Part shown: positions 37,692 through 47,198 of the stretch, in pieces
Position numbering within the stretch: position 1 is the first letter of the stretch
Layout: each line of letters begins with the position of its first letter
Source: Amorphophallus konjac
Taxonomy: Eukaryota; Streptophyta; Magnoliopsida; Alismatales; Araceae
Assembly: GCA_022559845.1 (NCBI GenBank)
Contig: CM040124.1
Coordinates: forward strand, 70,765,491 to 70,829,490
DNA: 64,000 nucleotides
Reading direction: 5' to 3'
The notes under the pieces: generated by a model
Told to the model about the DNA's origin: nothing
Database searches by the model: none
Seen by the model: only the letters and a program-made list of their open reading frames with translations
Made by a program: the position numbers and the translations under genes

Positions 37692-37712
37692 CTCCCCACT
37701 GACCGTAGTCAG
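37692..37712 (-). other. Degenerate PBS of a Tat element
   Basis: The minus strand reads CTGACTACGGTCAGTGGGGA directly after the LTR end ...GTAAATCAACA. This resembles CTGGCGCCGTCTGTGGGGA, a common tRNA-derived priming site in plant Tat elements, with several changes. It would start an internal region that continues leftwards and is not recognisable. Confidence 0.55.
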
Positions 37713-38798
37713 TGTTGATTTACATCGACCTAACGTCCGAACACCTTTGTTTGACTGTCAAAGAAATCCCCAAAGTCTTTTACAAGGTTCTGATGTTGAG
37801 GGCAAACTCTCTTGAAGAGCTCATGATGTCCACTCACTCACCACCGACCAACAGAAACGACTGAATTAGAGCTAGGTCTGAGCAAAACCTTAAGATTTAG
37901 GAATGGAAACGTAAATATGCGAAAGCCATATGTATTTTTGAAGTAGAGAGAAGTTTTCTGGACCCCGAGGGTATTTTGATAATTTTACCAACTCAGGCGT
38001 ATTTTGATAATTTTACCAAGCCAGGGACACCTTTGAAATTTCTGAGCTGGAACGGAAGTAGGACCGGATTCCTGACTTCCCAAGCCGTTGAGGCTCTTTT
38101 TGAAGGGTTACGGGGGCAGGTAGGCCGTTTTTAGGTCGCAGGGATATTTTGGTAATTTTACCGTACCCTACCAGACCTAGGGTTGGGATGACCTCTGAGT
38201 GTCGGGTTGAGCTGACAACATCTCTGGGTTGAAGGAGTGACACTGGCTTCATAAAAGACTCATGTGTGTCAGGTCTGTCAAAGAAGGGGCATATGCATAA
38301 TTTTATAAAAGTTGGGGTTTTCTTATAATTTTTCCCCAAGGACATACATAACACATGCTGAGTGCTTTTGTATTCAAAATGAGTACAAAGGTTGTCGACT
38401 AGTTGTCGACTGTACAGAGTTCCGCGTTGGAGCGGGAGATAGGGGCGTAGCCCCAATAACAGAAGTCGCAGGTTATAACTGCAAATTACAGGACTTGGGT
38501 CTTTTACGATCCCGGGGAGAATATTTTTATAATTTTACCATTATAAGGGCAGAAATACATGACTTAGTCGTCCCAGGACGTAAAGAATTACAAACATGGC
38601 CCATTGAGGGGCATAATTACAAACACGGCCCGTTGAGGGGCATAAACATAAATATACCCCGTAGGGGCATAAGTACAGGACCCGAGGACTTACCCCACGC
38701 GGGCCGAAACAAACGAACAAAACATCTCTGAATGCTGGATGCTCCGTAGGTTGTCCCTTGTGTGTTTTTTCGTCTCTCTTTTTTGGACCTTCGGGGTC

Positions 38799-38806
38799 TA
38801 TTTATA
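38799..38806 (-). promoter_or_regulatory. TATA box of Tat LTR
   Basis: The minus strand reads TATAAATA followed by GACCCCGAAGG. Upstream on that strand lies the palindromic repeat array, so the array sits in the promoter-proximal U3. Confidence 0.65.
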
Positions 38807-38824
38807 GAAGTGGGGAACCTCCCC

Positions 38825-39440
38825 GGGAGTGTTCGACCCCGTACGGGTCCAACGGGATAAAAATGACCCTAGGGAGGTCACTTTTTTTAAATTTTTTTTA
38901 GTATCTGCGCACGGGAGAGGGACCTCCCCGGGGTGGGAGGTCCCCGGGACGGTCCGGGACCTCCCCGGGGTCGCGCGACCCAGGAGGGGAACCTGCCCGG
39001 GGTCGCGCACCCCCGGGGGGATTGCCAGGGGTCGCGGACCCCCGGGGAGGTTGCCCGGGGTCGCGGACCCTAGGGGGCGGACCTCCCCGGGGTCGCGACC
39101 CCTCGGGGGGACCTCCCTGGGGTCGCGACCCCCCGGGCAGGACCTGCCCGGGGTCGCGGACCCCGGGTGGGTCTCGCCTAAGGTTGCGCACCCTGGGGAG
39201 GACCTCCCCAGGTTCGCGGACCCCCGGGTGGTCCCCACCCGGGCCGCACGTGCCCTGAGGGGCCTCCCCGGGGTCACGGACCCCGGGTGGATCCCCCCCG
39301 GGGTCGGGTGGCCCCGGGCCGGTCCGCCAGCCCAGAGGCAGTCCCGCGCGGGTTTGACCACCTCCGGGCGGACTTGTCCGGGTCAGGGCGACCCCATACG
39401 GGTCCCTCCGACCCCGGACGGGTTCCTCTGACCCCGTACG
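38825..39440. repeat. GC-rich palindromic tandem array in Tat U3
   Basis: Units of about 30-36 bp contain GGGGTCGCG(G)ACCCC, e.g. perfect palindromes at 39089-39102 and 39119-39132, joined by CCTCCCCGG-like pieces. A looser form with CCCGTACGGGTC continues at both ends. Because the array is palindromic and GC-rich it is open in several frames on both strands, which is not evidence of coding. Confidence 0.8.
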
Positions 39441-39519
39441 GGTCTTCCATCTCCAACTTGGCCCATTTATGCTCCAACTAAATAAAAGCGAAGTTTACAA
39501 ATAAAATTTGCTTCCAACA

Positions 39520-39533
39520 AATGCCCCCCACGG
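39520..39533 (-). other. Polypurine tract of Tat element
   Basis: The minus strand reads CCGTGGGGGGCATT directly before the LTR start TGTTGG. It sets the 3' end of the internal region that carries the pol at 42.6-45.9 kb. Confidence 0.75.
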
Positions 39534-39624
39534 AACGTTCGTCAAAGCCGGGGCGGAGGCGGACGGTCCGTGCCTTCTGTAGAACTGCATCTTACTGCTT
39601 CGTTGCTTTCCAAAAAGCTGAGGG

Positions 39625-39850
39625 TTGATGTTGGCTTGCCTCGGAGAGGCTTGTTGTCCCGGAGTTGACGTAGGCCTGCTTCTGAGAGAATTGTTGGCCT
39701 AGAGTTGATGGGGGCTTGCTTCTGAGAGACTTGTTAGCCTGAAGTTGATGGGGGCCTGCTTCTGAGAGACTTGTTGTCCTGAGTTGATGTAGGCCTGCTT
39801 CTGAGAGACTTGTTGGCCTAGAGTTGATGTGGGCCTATCTCGGAGAGACA
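39625..39850. repeat. 40-bp tandem repeat in Tat 3' UTR
   Basis: Four to five units of 39-40 bp containing TTGTTGGCCTAGAGTTGATG and GGCTTGCTTCTGAGAGAC, with about 10-15% differences by eye. They lie between the polypurine tract and the rest of the 3' UTR. Confidence 0.8.
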
Positions 39851-39944
39851 CATCCGTATAAGTCATCGTTGATTGACTGTAGAGCTGTGATAGCTGGAGA
39901 CTGACACTGGCCGACCCTTGGGGGTGCGTTTGGCCAAAAGTCAT

Positions 39945-40145
39945 TGTGCCGGCTGACCGCTGAGGTATGTCGCCGAAGATGTGCGGGCTAACATCTGAGG
40001 TGTAGCCGAACATGTTGATGTGTCGACTGACCGCTGAGGTATCATTGAAGATGTGCCAGCTGGCCACTGAGGTGTGTAGCCGAACATGTCGATGTGTCGG
40101 CTGACCGCTGAGGTATGTCGCTGAATGTTAAAGCTGACTAACCGC
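39945..40145. repeat. Degenerate 35-40-bp alternating repeats
   Basis: GCTGACCGCTGAGGTATGTCG and TGAGGTGTAGCCGAACATGT units alternate, giving a composite unit of about 70 bp repeated nearly three times. Different in sequence from the 40-bp array next to it. Confidence 0.7.
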
Positions 40146-40361
40146 TGACTTGTGATAGCCAAGGTTGATGTAGACCAGCCCTTAGGGCATGTTGGTTTGG
40201 GTAGATGTCGACCGTACACGGGCTGAGGAAACTCCTTTCTTTGTTTTAGCTTCAGCTAGTGAGGCTTCAAAGCTGCTTCAGAGTTTCCTGGCCCTTGTGA
40301 TGGAGTGGACGAATGGTCCTCCACTTGGTGTAGCATTGCCAGATGCATGCATTTGATCTCC

Positions 40362-40800
40362 CACAGGACGCTTGGACGACTGAGCTTGCGCCTTTATAGG
40401 AGGAGTTCACCCGCCTTCGCGCTATTCAGGAGTGGAGGTGGGGGACTCAGCTGACGATTCAGCAGGAGCAACAGCAGCCTTGCAAACTTCGGGCGGCCTA
40501 GGCTGAGGTGGGTGCCATGGTCGAGGTCGCTTACGAGCGCGAGCAGGTGGCCTCCCACAGAGTGGAGGCACTTTTGTGAGAGGTCCAGGGGACCGAAGAA
40601 GAGCGCAGTCTTGTGCATGCCGATGTAGATTTTCCGCCATAGGCTGAGGGACTCTAAGAGCTTTTACGAGAGCTCCGAGAGACCGAGCAGCATAGTCTTG
40701 CGCGTGCTGATGTAGACTCTCCACCGTGGGCTTGAGGGGCTCAAAGAGGAAGCTCTTCAGAGTGAGACTCACCTTGCTGAGCTGAGGAGGAGCGAGTATG
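40362..40800 (+). pseudogene. Antisense coiled-coil reading frame in Tat 3' region
   Basis: On the plus strand, opposite to the Tat pol, one frame after a CTCCCACAG acceptor-like site reads through five to seven stops. It contains EEFTRLRAIQEWRWGTQLTI, AEVGAMVEVAYEREQVASHR and ELLRELRETEQHSLARADVD. The composition (E, R, Q, A, L heptads) indicates a coiled coil and resembles the C-terminal exons of the plant-mobile-domain pseudogene at 52.2-52.8 kb. Extra ORFs in antisense orientation between pol and the 3' LTR are known from plant Tat-lineage elements. I infer that this is such a relic. It is badly decayed. Confidence 0.5.
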
Positions 40801-40835
40801 ATGCTTGATAAGCCTTCTCTTTTTTTTCTTTTTTT

Positions 40836-41072
40836 TTTTTACTTTACCAGCCCTATCGCCCTTTCGGGTTTTCGCCAAGACTGGCCCCCTTTAGCTTTTT
40901 CCAGTGCGCCCTCGCGGGTTTTCACACTGAGGGGTACCCATTTTTGTCTAAGGCGCCCTTTCGAGTTTTCACCTTAGCCGAGTTAAAGCCTTTTTACCCT
41001 TGATTGCTCTTCTAACAGAAACAACCAAGTCCGCTGGGGCCTCAATATTTTTAACCCTATTTTTTTTTGAAC
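40836..41072. repeat. Duplicated segment, left copy
   Basis: About 230 bp with CGCCCTTTCGGGTTTTCGCC, ACTGGCCCCCTTTAGC and TTTTTTTTTGAACCT. It is a clear copy of 42386-42609 in the same orientation. Internally it repeats a GCGCCCTTNCGGGTTTTCAC unit three times. The two copies bracket the satellite-like array at 41100-42235. Confidence 0.85.
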
Positions 41073-41099
41073 CTATAATGCCAAAAGGCAAGGAGCATG

Positions 41100-42235
41100 T
41101 GGCACTCTCGTAGGGACGTGTGTGCCGCAGAGGTGGGACAAATGGGTGGATTCGACTGCCCTAGTGGGACGCAATTAGCCAAATCTGAAAGCCGAAAGTT
41201 GAACGGGTTGGCAACCCAAGAGAGGTGTGTATGTGCCAAACCGGTTGGGATAACAAAGGAGAAGATTTAACAGTCCGAGAGGGACATGCGAGTTAAACCT
41301 GGAGGCCGATAGGCGGGATGGGTTGGCATCCAGAGAGAGCATACATAGGCCAAACCCGAAGCGATGAAAGGAGGGGATTTGACAGCCCGGGTGGGACGTA
41401 CGAGTCAAATCCGTGAGCCGATAGGCAAATAGGGTTGGCAGCCCGACGAGGGCATGTAGAGGCCAAGCCCGTGGGGATAAAGGAATAGACTTGGCGACCC
41501 TGGTGGGATATATGAGTCAAGTCTGAAGCTAAGAGGCGGGATGGGTTGACAGCCCGAAGGGGACATGCAGAGGCCAGACCCAGAAGAAGAAAAATGGTAG
41601 ATTTGACAGCCCTAGTGGGACGTGAGAGTCAAATCCTAAAGCTAATAGGCGAAGAAGTGGGTTGGCAGCCCGAGAGGACATGCTAAGGCCAGACCCGGTG
41701 GGACATCTGCCAAAAGGCATGATGGATTGGCAGCCCGAGAGGGCATACTGAGGCCAGATCCCAGAAAGGTAAGATGAGCTGAAAGGCATGGTGGGTTGGC
41801 AGCCCGAGAAGGCATACTGAGACCAATCCCAAGAAGATAAGATGAGCCGAAGGGCGAGGTAGGTTGGCAGCCCGAGAGGGCGTACTGAGGCCAATCACTA
41901 GAAGGTGAAATGAGCCAAAAGGCAGGATGGGTTGGCAGCCCGAGAGGGCATGCTGAGGCCAGTCCCAGAAGGTAAAATGAGCCGAAAGGCATGATGGGTT
42001 GGCAGCCCGAGAGGGCGTACTGAGGCCAAAACCCTAGAAAGTAAAATGAGCCGAAGGGCATGATGAGCTGGCAGCCCGAGAGAGCATACTGAGGTCAATC
42101 CCAGTGGGACAAAAGGGTAAGTGAGTTTAACTGCTCGGAAGAGACACATGAGCTAAACCTCGAAGCCGGTAGGCAGAATGGGTCGACAGCCCGCAAGGGG
42201 CATGCGTAGGCCGAGCCTGATAGGACAAAGTATGA
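41100..42235. repeat. Satellite-like tandem array in Tat 3' UTR
   Basis: About twelve units share GGGTTGGCAGCCCGAGAGGG and TACTGAGGCC. Starts near 41211, 41318, 41432, 41542, 41658, 41725, 41792, 41860, 41928, 41996, 42066 and 42178 give two spacing classes: about 67-70 bp in the middle and about 107-116 bp at both ends. The long class contains an extra piece of about 40 bp (GACAGCC..GTGGGACGT..GAGTCAAAT). Tandem repeats in the 3' UTR are a known trait of Tat/Ogre-type elements and a known source of plant satellites. Confidence 0.88.
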
Positions 42236-42385
42236 CAACCTCAGAATGTCGGTGGGACTAGGTGTCATAGGATGACATGTAAGGCATAGCCATAGCATCA
42301 ATATGATGTTTTGGCGAGATGGGGTGGAGTCATTGACTTAGAGCTACCCATAGAATAAGCAGAGAGAGGATTTTTTTTCACATTA

Positions 42386-42609
42386 CCAACCTCACCGCCC
42401 TTTCGGGTTTTCACCGAGACTGGCCCCCTTTAGCTTTTTCCGATGCGCCCTTACGGGTTTTCACACCGAGGGGTTGCCCATTTTTGCCCGAGACGCCCTT
42501 TCGGGTTTTCACCTCGACCGGGTCTGTGGCCTTTTTACCCTCAGCCAACTGTTGAAGGCCGACTGAGTCCGCCGGGGTATCAGTATTTTTAACCCCATTT
42601 TTTTTTGAA
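42386..42609. repeat. Duplicated segment, right copy
   Basis: Right copy of the 230-bp segment at 40836-41072, roughly 80-85% alike by eye. It lies directly after the pol stop codon on the minus strand, so it is the beginning of the 3' UTR. The left copy is the end of the array. Confidence 0.85.
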
Positions 42610-42618
42610 CCTTCACTA

Positions 42619-43594
42619 AGGAGAGGTACTGTCCTGTGAGGACTGCTGTGGAAACTCCTGCGGTGGCGCATGGTAGAGCTTCATATGCTTGCCGTTGAGA
42701 GGAGGGAAGGGATTATCTCCCTTGTGGTCAAGGACCGTATAGGCCCCTCCTTCGTAGACCCTCTGGATGACGTAAGGCCCACGCTAATTAGGCTGGAGTT
42801 TGCCGCTGGATCTTCCCGCGAGAACCTCCTTTTCTTTAATCATGACGAGGTCATCTTTCTTGAACGCCCTTTGCGTGACCAGCTTATCATACGCACGTGT
42901 CATGCTGGCTTGATACACTTGTAAGTGCTTGTAGGCTTTGAGTCTTTCACCTTCAAGGTTGGATAACTCTTCAAGCCTCCTTTCTATCTCGGACTGCTCT
43001 TGGCCTGGCAATCCGGCGTGCATAGCAACGCGGTAAGATGCTAGCTCTATCTCCACAGGGACCACCGCCTCGGCTCCGTAGACCAAAGAGAATAGGGAAC
43101 ATCCCATAGGGGTTTTGTAAATAGTCTGGTAGGCCCATAGGGCTTCGTGGACCTTCTCGCCCCAATCCCGCGTACGGCCACCTACTATCTTGGACAACAG
43201 CTTGCAAAGGGTCTTGTTGAAAGCTTCGGCCAATCCGTTGGCTTGGGGATTGTAGACTGATGACTTCCTCCAATCGATATGGAATTTGGCCGCCAAAGCA
43301 TAAACAGTCTTGTTCCTGAATGGCGTGCCATTATAGGATATAATCCGACTAGGGGTGCCAAATCTGTATATAATGTAGTGCCTCATAAAACGGGCAACTG
43401 TCTCTCCTGTAACTTCCCGTAGTGGGACAGCTTCTGCCCATCTGGAGAAGTAATCAGTGGCCGCCAGTATGAACTTGTGCCCTTGGGACGATGGTGGGAA
43501 TGGTCCCACAATATCCATACCCCACTCTGCAAATGGCCAAGTAGGCGATGTTGGATGGAGCGGATTGAACGGCTTCCGAGGCACTGGCCCAAAT
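42619..43594 (-). pseudogene. pol: Tat integrase (broken)
   Basis: Minus strand, following an in-frame stop at about 43597. The core shows EWGMDIVGPFPPSSQGHKFI (first Asp), ATDYFSRWAEAVPL, RIISYNGTPFRN and YNPQANGLAEAFNKTL (Glu). The second catalytic Asp, normally in SDNGTQF, is Tyr, so the DDE triad is incomplete. The C-terminal part reaches KPNxRGPYVIQRVY-like and GKHMKLYHAPPQEF after another stop (42782-42784). The polyprotein ends at the stop near 42619. It would integrate element cDNA but is dead by at least three lesions. Confidence 0.87.
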
Positions 43595-43596
43595 AC

Positions 43597-44211
43597 TTAG
43601 AATTGATGACATGTACGAGCATATTGGTTGCAATCTTCGTACATGGTGGGCCAATAGAACCCCTTTAGCTTGATGCTACTTTTCATCTTGGCTCCTGCTT
43701 GGTGAGCTCCATACAATCCGGAGTGAACCTCATGCATGACAGTCTTGGCCTTCTTGGATAAAAGACAACGGAGGAGGACCGATCGGTCTTTTTCATGGAC
43801 GAGCCTGAAGAGCAAACCATCGATCAGCTGGTAGGAGGTTGCCCTGCATAGCAGTTGCACCCTCTGAGCCCGATCAGGGGGGAGCCAGCCATTCTTTATC
43901 TTTATGATCGGCTCACGCCAATCTTCTCCTTCAGGAGTATTGTCCTCTTGGATGTTGTCGACCTCATAGACAGTGAGGCTGGATTCTTCGTTGAGCACAC
44001 TTGGCATAAGCCTTCGGTGCCTGACTGTAATATTCAATTCTCCCTCAGGCGGGAGTTTTAGGGCTGCCGCCAACTTTGCAAGAGCGTCAGCTTGGGAGTT
44101 GCTGCCTCTGGGGATATGGCCTATTTCAAATAGGTAAAATTTTTCCTTGAGCCTCATGATGGCTGCATGGTAGGGGATGAGCTCCTTCTTCTGGACGTCA
44201 TAGACGCCCAA
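43597..44211 (-). pseudogene. pol: Tat second RNase H end and integrase zinc domain
   Basis: This continues the pol frame after a single stop codon (44212-44214). It begins with KKELIPYHAAIMRLKEKFYL and IGHIPRGSNSQADALAKLAA, the last part of the extra (archaeal-type) RNase H with its final Asp (SQADALA). It then runs through a spacer to the integrase zinc-binding region HEVHSGLYGAHQAGAKM and YWPTMYEDCNQYARTCHQF. The last Cys of the usual CHQCQ is lost and a stop follows. The context (RT, RNase H, second RNase H, integrase) is that of the Tat lineage. Confidence 0.85.
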
Positions 44212-44214
44212 TAC

Positions 44215-45948
44215 TTATCGGATGACGAGCTGAGAATCCCCGTAGACTTTAATGCACTTGATGTCCATCTCTAGTGCCAACTGAAGCCCGATAATTAGCG
44301 CTTCATACTCTGCCTCATTATTAGTCAGCGACTTCATGAGAGCGCAAGAGTTGTGGAGGATGCCACCTTGTGGAGATACAAAGACTACCCTCGCGCCTGA
44401 GACATAGTCTGTAAGGCCACCAGCCCTTTTGATTGTCCAAGAGACACCATCAAAATATAACTCCCAGTATGGGAGGTCAAGAGTGAGGACACCCGGCTCC
44501 ATCTGTGGTGGGACTTTTTCAAAATGCTCCCCAACTTCTTGAGAAGGCACCAGCACCTCTTCATCGGGTAGCTCGAAGTTGAGTGGCAAATCTTCTGGCA
44601 CGGGGTGCGCTACTAAGAACTCCGCCATTCCTTGTTCTTTGATCGCTTTGCGTGGGACGAAGGTGATGTCAAACTCCATGAGGATAAGTGCCCATTTACC
44701 AAGCCTACCAGAGAGGACAGGCTGGCTGAGCAGAAACTTGAGTGGGTCACATTTTGAGATGAGCTCCACCCGATGGGCTAGGAGATAGTGCCTTAGCTTC
44801 TTGACAGTAAACACCAGAGCTAGGCACACCTTTTCCATGGGAGCGTACCGATGCTCAGGCCCAATCAACTTTCGGCTGAGGTAGTACAGCGGCTGCTCCC
44901 TGCCCTCTTCATTAATCTGGGCTAGAAGAGCCCCCAAAGAGGCATCCATGGCAGCAATATATAAGATAAGGGGCTTCCCTCTGACAGGTGCCCCTAAGAC
45001 AGGAGGAGTCAGCAGATACTCCTTGATTTGTTCGAAGGCCTTCTGACAGTCTTCGTCCCATATGAAGGGTGCCCCTTTCTTCATCAGTCTGCCAAAAGGT
45101 AGGCATCTTCCTGAGAGGTTAGAAATAAACCGCCTAATATAGGCGAGTCTTTCCTGAAGAGATCTGAACTCTGTCAAATTCTTGGGCGGAGGTAGTCCTC
45201 TTATGGCCTTGATCTTGTCGGGGTCGATTTCTATGCCCCGATACTTGACAATGAAGCCAAGGAATTTGCCGCTGGAGACGCTGAAGGCACACTTCATGGG
45301 ATTCATCTTGAGTTGGTACTGTCGAAGCCTTTCGAAGACTCGACACAGATCAGTCAAGTAATCTTCCCACCTCTTTGTCTTGACGACCAGATCATTGACG
45401 TAGCATTCGACAAGGTCATGTAGCATCTCGTCAAAGATCTTAGTCATTGCCCTTTGGTAGGTTGCACCGGTATTCTTGAGGCCAAACGACATCCTTTTAT
45501 AATTGAAGATCCCCTTAGGAGATCGGAAGGCCGCATGGTCTTTGTCTTTGACGGCCATGCAGATTTGATTATAGCCCGACGACCCATCCATGAAGGACAA
45601 GGCTTCGTGACCGGTAGTCATATCAACCATTGTCTCAATGATTGGGACATGGAAGTCATCCTTTGGGCATGCTTTGTTCAAATCCCTGAAGTCGATGCAG
45701 ACTCGGACTTGGCCGTTCTTCTTCTTGACAGGGACGATGTTAGCGAGCCACACCGAATACATGCAAGGCTCTATGAAGTCCACATTGAGCATCTTGTCAA
45801 CCTCAGCGTTGACCTTCAGCTCCAGCTCGTGGCGGATACGTCTTTGAGCTTGCTTGACTTGTTTGACTGTTGAAAGTATTGTCAGCTCATGTTCAGCCAC
45901 CGAAGGGTCGAGCCCGGGCATTTCTTTATAAGTCCATTGGGAATTGCT
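44215..45948 (-). pseudogene. pol: Tat reverse transcriptase and dual RNase H
   Basis: This open stretch of 568 codons is the longest in the window. RT (residues 1-260) shows VCIDFRDLNKACPKDDF, SFMDGSSGYNQI (Asp 112), MSFGLKNTGATYQRAM and CYVNDLVVKTK. The first Asp of the YVDD active site is Asn (residue 176), which should abolish polymerase activity. The connection/first RNase H (about 310-450) has YIAAMDASLGALLAQINEEG and YYLSRKLIGPEHRYAPMEKV. A second RNase H starts at WELYFDGVSW (Asp 491), with NNEAEYEAL (Glu 538) and VYGDSQL (Asp 562) intact. Upstream the frame can be followed to QWTYKEMPGLD (about 45948), where plus-strand gag sequence begins abruptly. Confidence 0.9.
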
Positions 45949-45949
45949 A

Positions 45950-47181
45950 TGTTTTCAAGAATATAGCAGAAGAGCTCATTCAAAAGTGCTTGGTAAATAT
46001 GCTGGGCCATGCAGTCGACCCACCCCAGCCTCATGCCTTGAGCCGATCGAACGGGTTAGCTAACGTGGTCAATATGGTGGCGATGGCTTCAAGCTCCAAT
46101 GCCTCCGAAGTCGGGCCCTCAAGTCGACAGCCCAATGGTGGTCCCAGAGCCACTCCTCCTCCATTCCCAGAATGTTTAGCGTTGCGGAGGACCATCTGTA
46201 AGATCCGAGGGGAAGTCCGGCAGCTACAACTAGAACAGAGGCGCCTGCTGCAGTTCTTGGAAAGCATTGATTAGAAGTTGTCCACCTTCCCCTTTGGCCC
46301 ATTTGCCAGAGGGGTTAGCTCCAGTTTACATATGGGAGGCGGGTGTATCACCCGCGAGTCAGGCTCTGCTCAGGGGCTGGCTCTCTGAAGAATCATCATA
46401 TTCATCCGAAGACGAGGAGGACTCACCGGAAGGCGAGGAAGCTCCACTTCAAGTTGAGCTCCCAGAGAAGTTATATTCATTCCCTTGCAAGAAGACTCCA
46501 AACATCTTCTTCGCATGCCAGCGAGCAGGGCTGATAAGCCCGTCACCCTTGGAGCAGACACCAGGTGCTACTTTTTATCAGGGCTATTGCCCATATCATG
46601 AAGTTGTTGGCCATATTATCCACAACTGTGAGCCATTCAAGGACCTCGCCGAAGACTTAATTAGGCGAGGGAAGGTTGATATGGGCGAATTTCTAGTCGA
46701 CCCACCGCAGCCGCATGCACGAAGGAGTCTTCACTTATCCGTCAACGTCATACATGCCTCAGCATCTTTTCAAATCCCAAAGCCACAGGAGGAGGGAGTC
46801 AGTTCCCAGGGAGTCAATTCTCAGCCACCTGAATCTACATTGTGGTACCCAGGGTGGCGACTCTCTCATCAGTGTTCTTTTCCTAAGGAAGACACTGAGA
46901 AGATTTTTGATAAACTTCTGGAGGATGGCTGGGTGCTGACACATGACCCACCGTCTTATTACAATGAGACGGCCAAGAGTCACCCCCGCTATTGCAAGTA
47001 TCATGCAAGGTTGTCTCACCCCACTCGGCAATGCCCAGAGGTTCAAGACTTCATTGAGGCCCTCATCCAGAGACGGGTTGTCGATACTCAGGGGAACTCC
47101 ATGACGAGTTGCATCTTACAGAGGCCGGCAGGGAGACTCTCCAGCAGGTTGGGTGAGAAACTGAGGCTTTCTCCCGATTAG
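45950..47181 (+). pseudogene. gag: Tat gag C-terminal region, opposite orientation
   Basis: Plus strand, head-to-head with the pol above. A first segment (45950-46274) has FKNIAEELIQKCLVNMLGHA and VDPPQPHA. A second (46300-46800) has a zinc knuckle variant CPYHEVVGHIIHNC (C-X2-H-X4-H-X4-C), FKDLAEDLIRRGKVD and again VDPPQPHA. A third (46960-47110) has CKYHARLSHPTRQC and VQDFIEALIQRRVVDT. Tat gags typically carry such repeated C/H modules. Stops at 46272-46274 and about 47179 interrupt it. No 5' LTR or gag N-terminus precedes it; the first segment starts directly at the junction with pol. Confidence 0.8.
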
Positions 47182-47198
47182 CCCGACCAAGTGAGCCT

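Larger units (their letters stand above)
37713..39519 (-). repeat. LTR of minus-strand Tat element
   Basis: On the minus strand it starts TGTTGGAAGC after a polypurine tract and ends GTAAATCAACA, 1807 bp. The TATA box (minus strand) is at 38799-38806. U3 (38830-39440) is filled with GC-rich palindromic repeats. The transcribed part contains repeated TTTTGATAATTTTACC units (37970-38020). It serves as the 3' LTR for the pol at 42.6-45.9 kb, yet a PBS-like site also follows it, which suggests a tandem or recombined arrangement. Confidence 0.75.

Noticed and set aside
38798..39481. Long overlapping frames on both strands (up to 200 codons, rich in Gly, Pro and Arg)
   Set aside because: They coincide with the GC-rich palindromic array. 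A palindromic repeat without AT-rich stops stays open in several frames. No domain or composition bias between strands supports coding.
41057..42301. Many minus-strand frames with repeated LGLPTHHAF or SRAANP-like segments
   Set aside because: They are translations of the satellite-like tandem array in the Tat 3' UTR. All frames repeat with the array period.
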